From Paulinella micropora (taxonomy: Eukaryota; Cercozoa; Imbricatea; Euglyphida; Paulinellidae): 64,000 bases of DNA. The translations under genes were made by a program, and so were the position numbers. The stretch spans positions 23,501 through 87,500 of the forward strand of contig WBZZ01002541.1 of the NCBI GenBank assembly GCA_019918135.1, read 5' to 3'. Positions 56,816 through 64,000 of the stretch are shown here, piece by piece. Below the pieces are notes generated by a model. It searched no databases. It worked only from the letters and a program-made list of their open reading frames with translations, and had not been told where the DNA came from. Position 1 is the first letter of the stretch; each line of letters begins with the position of its first letter.

Positions 56816-57455
56816 CCTTTTCAGAATGGAGTGCAAGCGCGCAGTGCCAGCAACCGACAGCTGCGCCTGCGTTTGCATCGTCGTCTTTGCGGAGATCTTC
56901 CCGGAGCACCCGCTCGGAGAAGACTTACTTTGGACTGGACCAAGAAGAGCAACCCTCCAAGGGTGAAGATGCAGATTGGGTTCAACAAGGCAGTGAGAGC
57001 GAGAGCGACGATAAGAGCGAGGGCGATGAATGAATGATATTCAAGTTTGGGATCCGTTGCTTTTATAAAATGACCATCCTATAAGTAACTGCCGCGACCA
57101 TGAGTCTCACTATAATGTTATTCCACTTAAAATTTACCAGCGATGAGTACTGAAATAAAAAACATATGTATATATTTCTTGTGGTTCGAAATCAATTTGG
57201 GAAACTTGTGTTTAATAAGGATTACGCAACAAGTCTCAGCTTCCTTCTTGCAATTGGAAATTCAGTGCTAGTGAAATAATCTATTTAGCGCTCACTCCGG
57301 CTTGACGGATGCAGTCTTGATATCATTGGATTTAAGAAGTTTTTTATATTACTTTTAAAGAATTATGAAGCACACCAAAAGTAGGTAACACGTGCAAAGA
57401 TGCAACAAAAATGTATGTCTTGGATGCGCGGCGTTAAAGTTTTTGTGACAAATTG
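56816..57455. other. Host-like DNA, no gene seen
   Basis: A/T-rich DNA with a short open plus-strand frame up to 57,037 (LDWTKKSNPPRVKMQIGFNK) that may be a remnant. Nothing else can be supported. Confidence 0.4.
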
Positions 57456-57459
57456 CATA

Positions 57460-57730
57460 ATGTAGGTCTAAATCGCTAAAACAAACCGGATCCGAGTTTG
57501 TTCTTTCGAAGAGCAGGCCTGCGGGTTATGCAGAAAGTTTCTGAGTCGTAGATACCCAGCCCGCCGCGAACGCCGTGAACTAAGTATGCCGGGAGAGAAC
57601 CTGGTGAGCCTGCCGCCATCCAGCCTCAAACAAAACATCATTTATGCATGTATTTGAAGTTTCTTCAAGTAATTATCTGTGCTTGTTATGCTCAGCAGGC
57701 TGAATTAACCCAAGCAAGGAACACATCGGC
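57460..57730. repeat. Host block duplicated at 58,770-59,047
   Basis: Both blocks begin TAGGTCTAAATCGCTAAAAC and run through GCAGGCCTGCGGGTT, CGCCGCGAACGCCGTGAACT and GCTGAATTAACCCAAGCAAG, differing at few positions. They flank the telomere-repeat region as direct repeats. Confidence 0.85.
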
Positions 57731-57756
57731 AGCTGCCGCTCTCAATTCAAGGGTCA

Positions 57757-57803
57757 GGGTCAGGGTTAGGGTTAGGGTTAGGGTTAGGGTTAGGGTTAGG
57801 GTT
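57757..57803 (+). repeat. Interstitial TTAGGG array
   Basis: Two variant TCAGGG units and about six TTAGGG units in a row, in the G-strand orientation on the plus strand. Further short arrays lie at 57,943-57,989 (about five units), 58,334-58,350 and 58,486-58,530. TTAGGG is the telomere repeat of many eukaryotes including stramenopiles, so these are interstitial or relic telomere repeats. Confidence 0.9.
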
Positions 57804-58110
57804 CAGCACCCCACCAGGCTGCCGGGCTATGCCGGGGCGGCTCGGCTCGCTGTCTGTCGCCTTTTGGGCTCAAAGCAGTGTGTTTGGGCCGCCCCAGCCG
57901 GGTCCTGCCAGCGTGCCGGAGAAATCTTTCAGCGGGTTGCAGGGTTAGGGTTATCAGGGTTAGGGTTAGGGTTAGGGTTAGGGTTAGGCTGTGTGAACCA
58001 ACGCTCACGACGGCTTGCTGGGCTCGGCATTCGAGGACGGGTCGGGCGACCAGCTGCCTTCTTCAGCACCCCAACACCGGCTCACTGCAGCAACTGCTGG
58101 CAGAGGGCGA
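57800..58110. repeat. Subtelomere-like block duplicated at 58,346-58,655
   Basis: Each copy runs from TTCAGCACCCC(A/G)CCAGGCTGCC through CTGCCAGCGTGCCGGAGAA and a TTAGGG array to CACCGGCTC(A/G)CTGCAGCAAC. The unit therefore carries TTAGGG at both ends, as in subtelomeric duplications. Confidence 0.8.
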
Positions 58111-59012
58111 GGAGGAAATTAAGATGTCCCGGTCACGGTTGCAGTCACATAAGCTTCAAGGCACACCTTGCGGGATAAGGGCCCGTTTGAACTCAAACCT
58201 GCGGCCGCGAGCTCCAAACTTTAATACGGGCCGGATCAAGGGTCCAATCACGCAGAACATAGCCAGGACCTCATTCGGACCACTTGCGGCGGAGGCCGGC
58301 GAGCCCACGGCAGAGGCCATTTCTCAAGGCAAGGGTTAGGGTTAGGGTTCAGCACCCCGCCAGGCTGCCGGGCTATGTCGGGGCGGCTCGGCTCGCTGTC
58401 TCTCGCCGTGTGACTCGAAACAGTGTGTTTGGGCCGCACCAGCCGGGTCCTGCCAGCGTGCCGGAGAATATCGTTCAGCGGGTTGCAGGGTTAGGGTTAT
58501 TAGGGTTAGGCTTGGGGTTAGGGTTAGGCCGTGTGAACCAACGCTCGGCTTGCTGGGCTCGGCGTTCGAGGACGGGTCGGGCGACCAGCTGCCTTCTTCA
58601 GCTCCCCAACACCGGCTCGCTGCAGCAACTGCCGGCAGAGGGCGAGGAGGAAAGATGTCCCGGTCACTTAACCCAAGCAAGGAACACATCGACAGCTGCC
58701 GCAACCGCCGTGAATGGGGAAGGGATGGCTGAACGTGTGACAAGCTGCGTTCGATAAAGTAGAAGCCATGGATGTAGGTCTAAATCGCTAAAACAAACCG
58801 GATCCGAGTTTATTGTTGAGAAGAGCAGGCCTGCGGGTTTTGCAGAAAGTTTCTGAGTCGTAGATACCCAGCCCGCCGCGAACGCCGTGAACGCCGTGAA
58901 CTAAGTCTGCCGGGAGAGAACCTGGTGAGCCTGCCGCCATCCAGCCTCAAACGAAACATCATTTATGCATGTATTTGAAGTGTTTTCAAGTAATTATCTG
59001 TGCTTGTCATGC

Positions 59013-59435
59013 TCAGCAGGCTGAATTAACCCAAGCAAGGAACATCGACAGCTGCATTGAAGAAGATAAAGGTTTGTATAAAATTGTGAAGGTGCACGCA
59101 CGTTTGTCATAAATTTGTACTGCACACACTGTATATATCACAAGTAAAGCATTAGGAAGGAGTCCGGACGCAGTAGCTATGATAGGTAACGTGAATTCCA
59201 AAAAAAAATCGCGGCTGATGGACGCCGTGAGAGTCAGTGACAGACACAAAACATACGCCGTCATGTTACCAAACTTGAAAGAATCGTAAGTACGATGTCG
59301 AACGTCATAGTCCTGCATAGATCTATCGCTTTTTACATGTTTTGTGAAAAAAACAAATTTTTTCAGATAGTGTAAGCCGCCGCGAGACGGTTCACGGCGC
59401 CGCGAACTGACAACAACTTTCGACCGCCTTCTCAC
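59013..59435 (-). CDS. Possible host membrane-protein fragment
   Basis: A 140-codon minus-strand frame contains two to three hydrophobic stretches (MTAYVLCLSLTLTASI, LPIIATASGLLPNALLVIYT). It ends in the duplicated block and has no recognised family. It could be chance; listed because it is the longest unique frame in this part. Confidence 0.2.
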   Translation of the reverse strand: MRRRSKVVVSSRRREPSRGGLHYLKKFVFFTKHVKSDRSMQDYDVRHRTYDSFKFGNMTAYVLCLSLTLTASISRDFFLEFTLPIIATASGLLPNALLVIYTVCAVQIYDKRACTFTILYKPLSSSMQLSMFLAWVNSAC

Positions 59436-59593
59436 TCAAAACTTGTGTGACACCTAAAAGCTCTTGCAGGCCTTCATTACTGATATGTATGAAGCTGAAA
59501 AAAAATTTGAAAAAATTTCTAGCAGCCCTGCTTCGTAGCAAAGTAGAAATCAGCTCAGATAGTGTATAGTGTACTTGAACCTTCTGAACCTGT

Positions 59594-59923
59594 CATGGTG
59601 CACAGAATATCTCGACTTTGACCGCGAAGGATACGCAGCTCATGCAGGCAAGTTTCTTTTCTTTCTTAAATATTCTTGTCCTTTCTTTCTGCCTTCATTT
59701 GGTTCTAGACCTCACGTGCTTCAAAGTGATATACAGAAAATTTCCCACCAGATGTCACTCAGGATATTGCACTCTTCAATCGTACGCAGACACACATATA
59801 CAAACACTCACAAACAATCATGCAAAGACAGACATGTAAGGCTCAGGCTCTTTTCTCATGTGGTGCGTAGAATATCTCAACCCTCCAGGCAAAGGACGCA
59901 CAGTTTGCCAACGTGAGTTTCCT

Positions 59924-59956
<33 letters not shown>

Positions 59957-62900
59957 TTTTCTCATTGTCCTCCTTTCTCTTTTATTTTTCCTTGGTTGCA
60001 ATTGCATGGAAAGTGAATAACTTTGAAGGATAGAAGATATTGCCGCTTTTTTTTTTTTTTGTTTTTTTTTTGCCGTATTGTCCTTAATCTTTCCTTGATT
60101 TTCACTTGTTTTCCCTTGATATCAATTGCATGGAAAGTTAATGACTTTGAAGATATTGCGATTTTTTTTTTTGGTTGTTGTTGTTGTTGTCGTTGTTGTT
60201 GTTGTTGTCATTGTTGTTGTCGTTGTTGTTGCGTATTGGCCTCAATAACTCTGTTGTGCTGTTTGCACCTACTTCAACATCGAGAGAGTGAAAAGAGAAA
60301 AGGGATTTCGGGGGGGGTGGGGGGGATGGGTGTTAGCAAGAAGAGAGGAGACAGAGAGGGAGAGAAAAATACACTTTGATATAAAGTCGAACTAAGCCTG
60401 ATCTGCCTTTCCCACCCTTGCTTCAAATCGTACACAGACACACAGACACTCACACACGCAAGCAATCATGCACAGACAGACATATAAGGCTCAGGCTCTT
60501 CTCTGATGTGTTGCGCAGAATATCTCAATCCTCCAGAAAAAGGATGCACAGTTTGCAAATTTGAGTTTCATTTTCTTTCTTTCTTTCTCTTTTCTCTGTC
60601 CCTTGTTTTTCCTTGATTTCAATTGCATGGAAGTTCATAACTTTGAAGCATAGAACATATTGCGATTTTTTATTTTGTTGTTGTTGTTGCGTATTGCCCT
60701 CACTCTCTATTCTGCTGTTTGCACCTATTTCAACATCGAGAGAGTGAAAGAGAAAGGGATTTGGGGGGGGGGGGGAGGGGCGGGATGTCAGCAAGAAGAG
60801 AGCCGTAAGCTGCCCGACACAACCAGCAATCCCCCCTCCCCGACGCTCCCGGGGCACCGGCAGCATCCCGGCCTCCCTACAGGCTTTACGTATGTGTCAT
60901 TGTATGTTACACTGTGTATGATGCAATGGAGTAGACATGTTGATGAATAATTAGTCACGGCAATGCCTCACACCGTCCATGCATTTTGCAAACACATGTA
61001 TGTCAGCATCGACCAGTTTCTCTTTGTGTGTCCATGGTGTGCAGAATATCTCGACTTTGACCGCGAAGGACGTCCAACTGACCGCAAAGGGATCTGCAGC
61101 TGCTGCATGTGAGTTTCCTTACTTAAGTACTCTTGTCCTTTCTTTCTGCCTTTTTTTTTTCTTTTTTTTTTTTTCTTTTCTTTTCTTTTCTTTTCTTTTC
61201 TGGACCTCACGTGCCTCAAAGTGCTGTACAGAACATTTCTTACCAGATGTCACTCAGGATCTTGCACTCTTCAATCGTACACAGACACACACGCATACAC
61301 ACACACACACACACACACACCCACAAACAATCATGCACAGACAGACATATAAGGCTCAGGCTCTTCTTTGATGTGGTGCCCAGAATATCTCAACCCTCCA
61401 GACAAAGGACTCACAGTTTGCCAATGTGAGTTTCCTTCTCTTTATCTCTCTCTCTCTCTCTTTCTCTCCCTCTCTCTCTCACTGTCTTTCTTTCTCTCTT
61501 ATTTTTCCTTGGTTTCAATTGCATTGGAAGTGAATAAACCTTGAAAGATAGTAGATGTTGCAATTTTGATTTGCGTATTACCCTCAATCTTTCTGTTCTG
61601 CTGTTAGCAGCAATTTCAACATCGAGAGAGTGAATAGCGAAAAAAAAAAGGTGAGGGGGAGGGGGGGTGGTGCATTATGCAATTGAGTAAACATTTTGCA
61701 ATGAATAGTCATGGCCAATCTCTCACACCGTCCATGCATTTTGCAAAAACATGTGCACTCCTCAGCATCGACCAGCTTCTCTTTGTGTGGCCATGGTGCA
61801 CAGAATATCTCGACTTTGACCGCGAAGGACGTCCAACTGACCGCAAAGGATCTGCAGCTGATGCATGTGAGTTTCCTTACTTAAGTATTCTTGTCCTTTT
61901 TTCTGCTTTCTTTCTTTCTTCTTCTTCTTCTTTTTTTTTTTTTTCTTTTCTTTTCTTTTCTTTTCTGGACCTCACGTGCCTCAAAGTGCTGTACAGAACA
62001 TTTCTTACCAGATGTCACTCAGGATCTTGCACTCTTCAATCGTACACAGACACACACACATACACACACACACACACAAACAATCATGCACAGACAGACA
62101 TATAAGACTCAGGCTCTTCTCGGATGTGGTGCCTATAATATCTCAACCCTCCAGACAAAGGACGCACAGTTTGCCAACGTGAGTTTCCTTCTCTTTCTCT
62201 CTCTCTCTCCTTCTCTCTCTCTCTCTCACACACACACACTGTCCTTCTTTCTCTCTTATTTTTCCTTGGTTTCAATTACATTGGAAAGTGAATAAACCTT
62301 GAAGGATAGAAGATGTTGCAATTTTGATTTGCGTATTACCCTTAATCTTTCTGTTCTGCTGTTAGCGACAATTTCAACATCGAGAGAGTGAATAGCAAAA
62401 AAAAAAGACGGGGGGGGGGGTATGTATGTTATACTGTGCATGATGCAATTGAGTAAACATTTTGATGAATTAATAGTCATGGCAAATCTCACACCGTCCA
62501 TGCATTTTGCAAACACATGTGCACTCGTCAGCATCGACCAGCTTCTCTTTGTGTGGCCATGGTGCACAGAGTATCTCGACTGTGACCGCGAAGGATATGC
62601 AGCTCATGCAGGTAAGTTTCTTTTTCTTTCTTAAGTATTCTTGTCCTTTCTTTCTGCCTTCATTTGGCTCTAGACCTCACGTGCTTCAAAGTGATGTACA
62701 GAAAATTTCTTACCAGATGTCACTCAGGATATTGCACTCTTCAATCGTACACAGACACACACACACACACACACATACAAACAATCATGCAAAGACAGAC
62801 ATGTAAGGCTCAGGCTCTTTTCTCATGTGGTGCGCAGAATATCTCAACCCTCCAGACAAAGGACGCACAGTTTGCCAACGTGATTTTCCTTCTCTCTCTC

Positions 62901-62982
62901 TCTGTCCTTCTTTCTCTTTTATTTTTCCTGGGTTGCAATTGCATGGAAAGTGAATAACTTTGAAGGATAGAAGATATTGCCG

Positions 62983-63026
<44 letters not shown>

Positions 63027-63762
63027 GCGTATTGCTTTTAAATTTTCTGTTCTGCTGTTTGCACCTATTTCAACATCGAGAGAGTGAAAGAGAACAGGAT
63101 GGAAGGTGTGGCGGGGGGGGGGGGGGGGAGTTAGCAAGAAGAGAGCCGCAAGCTGCCCGACACAACCAGCAATCCCCCCCTCCCCGACGCTCCCGGGGCA
63201 CCGGCAGCATCCCGGCCTCCCTACAGGCTTTACATATGTGTCATTGTATGTTACACTATGTATGATGCAATGGAGTAGACATTTTGATGAATAATTAGTC
63301 ATGGGCAATGCCTAACACCGTCCATGTATTTTGCAAACACATGTATGTCAGCATCGACCAGCTTCTCTTTGTGTGGCCATGGTGTGCAGAATATCTCGAC
63401 TTTGACCGCGAAGGACGTCCAACTGACCGCAAAGGGATCTGCAGCTGATGCATGTGAGTTTCCTTACTTAAGTATTCTTGTGTTCTCTTTCTGCTTTTTT
63501 TTTTTTTTTTTTTTTCTTTTTTTTTCTTTTCTGGACCTCACGTGCCTCAAAGTGCTGTACAGAACATTTCTTACCAGATATCACTCAGGATCTTGCACTC
63601 TTCAATTGTACACAGACACACACACATACACACACACCCACCCACAAACAATCATGCACAGACAGACATATAAGGCTCAGGCTCTTCTCTGATGTGGTGC
63701 CCAGAATATCTCAACCCTCCAGACAAAGGACGCACAGTTTGGCAAAGTGATTTTCCTTCTCT

Positions 63763-63806
<44 letters not shown>

Positions 63807-64000
63807 TTCTCTCTTTCTCTCTCACTGTCCTTCTTTCTTTCTTATTTTTCCTTGGTTTCAATTGCATTGGAAAGTGAATAAACCTTGAAGGATAGAAGAT
63901 GTTGCAATTTTGATTTGCGTATTACCCTCAATCTTTCTGTTCTGCTGTTAGCGACAATTTCAACATCGAGAGAGTGAATAGCGAAAAAAAAAGACGGGGG
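59594..64000. repeat. Tandem array of 0.76-0.82 kb units, continuing past the window
   Basis: Anchor sequence CAGAATATCTCGACT(T/G)TGACCGCGAAGGA recurs at 59,600, 61,040, 61,799, 62,565 and 63,386, so units are about 760-820 bp (one interval, 1,438 bp, holds an extra half unit). Each unit has in order: the anchor, a T/CT-rich tract, CTGTACAGAACATTTCTTACC, an ACAC microsatellite, CTCAACCCTCCAGACAAAGG, a CTCTCT tract, TTTCAATTGCATGGAAAGTG, and AATTTCAACATCGAGAGAGT. Two units (near 60,786 and 63,126) carry an extra 165-bp piece with GGCACCGGCAGCATCCCGGC. No coding potential is supported. Confidence 0.85.
62983..63024. repeat. Poly-T run, about 40 bases
   Basis: An uninterrupted T run within one array unit. 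The same position in other units has shorter T runs or GTTGTTGTT repeats (60,170-60,230), so it is a hypervariable simple-sequence slot. Confidence 0.9.

Noticed and set aside
59594-64000. Open frames of 70-140 codons in each array unit
   Set aside because: They are created by simple-sequence tracts (CT, AC, T) and change phase between units, so they are not conserved as proteins.

Overview
The window reads as eukaryotic nuclear DNA with two unlike halves. Positions 1 to about 54,740 are GC-rich and tightly packed with intron-poor genes on both strands. Stop codons often sit inside or beside AATAAA. The genes include an mRNA guanylyltransferase, a histone-fold protein resembling H4, a possible second histone-fold protein, a tyrosine recombinase, protein-kinase-like proteins, TPR and Sel1 repeat proteins, a membrane-anchored GH88/GH105-type hydrolase and two surface proteins with PKD-like and DUF285/BspA-like segments. 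Positions from about 54,740 to 64,000 look like host chromosome: lower GC, microsatellites, interstitial TTAGGG blocks, a duplicated block and a tandem array that runs off the right edge. The simplest reading is a large nuclear DNA virus (or a giant virus-like mobile element) integrated in or next to a subtelomere of a protist. Histones, a capping enzyme, a recombinase and a consensus GT-AG intron would suit a mirusvirus-like element in, for example, a thraustochytrid. I recognise no capsid, portal, terminase or DNA polymerase gene here, so that assignment is inference.

Layout. 1-2 kb: two genes, both broken by frameshifts, the second with a probable 89-nt intron. 2-26 kb: a repeat graveyard in which GC-rich palindromic clusters, C/T-G/A tracts and 80-120 bp dispersed repeats surround surviving genes (5.5-6.4, 7.9-10.9, 11.6-12.5, 16.3-19.0, 20.1-22.0 kb) and fragments of others. 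The fragments include a TnpB/Fanzor-like nuclease cut into pieces and a convergent pair of coiled-coil genes present in several damaged copies. 26-54.7 kb: a gene-dense part with few dispersed repeats: Sel1, GH105, TPR, Cys-rich protein, H4-like histone, four-helix membrane protein, guanylyltransferase, several large unknown proteins, the second DUF285 protein, a 918-aa protein followed by the tyrosine recombinase, then more large unknown proteins. 54.7-64 kb: host-like DNA with gene fragments (one with a SAP-like segment), telomere-like blocks and a 0.76-0.82 kb tandem repeat.

How the parts might work together (inference): the recombinase could mediate integration; the guanylyltransferase would cap viral mRNA; the histone-fold proteins could package DNA; the secreted or anchored GH105 and PKD/DUF285 proteins fit a surface or host-glycan role; kinases and TPR/Sel1 proteins fit host manipulation. 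Many otherwise convincing genes carry one or two single-base frameshifts, very often at homopolymer runs. That means either systematic consensus indels in the assembly or an element that is decaying. One gene has an in-frame TGA followed by CTAG, the best-known stop-codon readthrough context.
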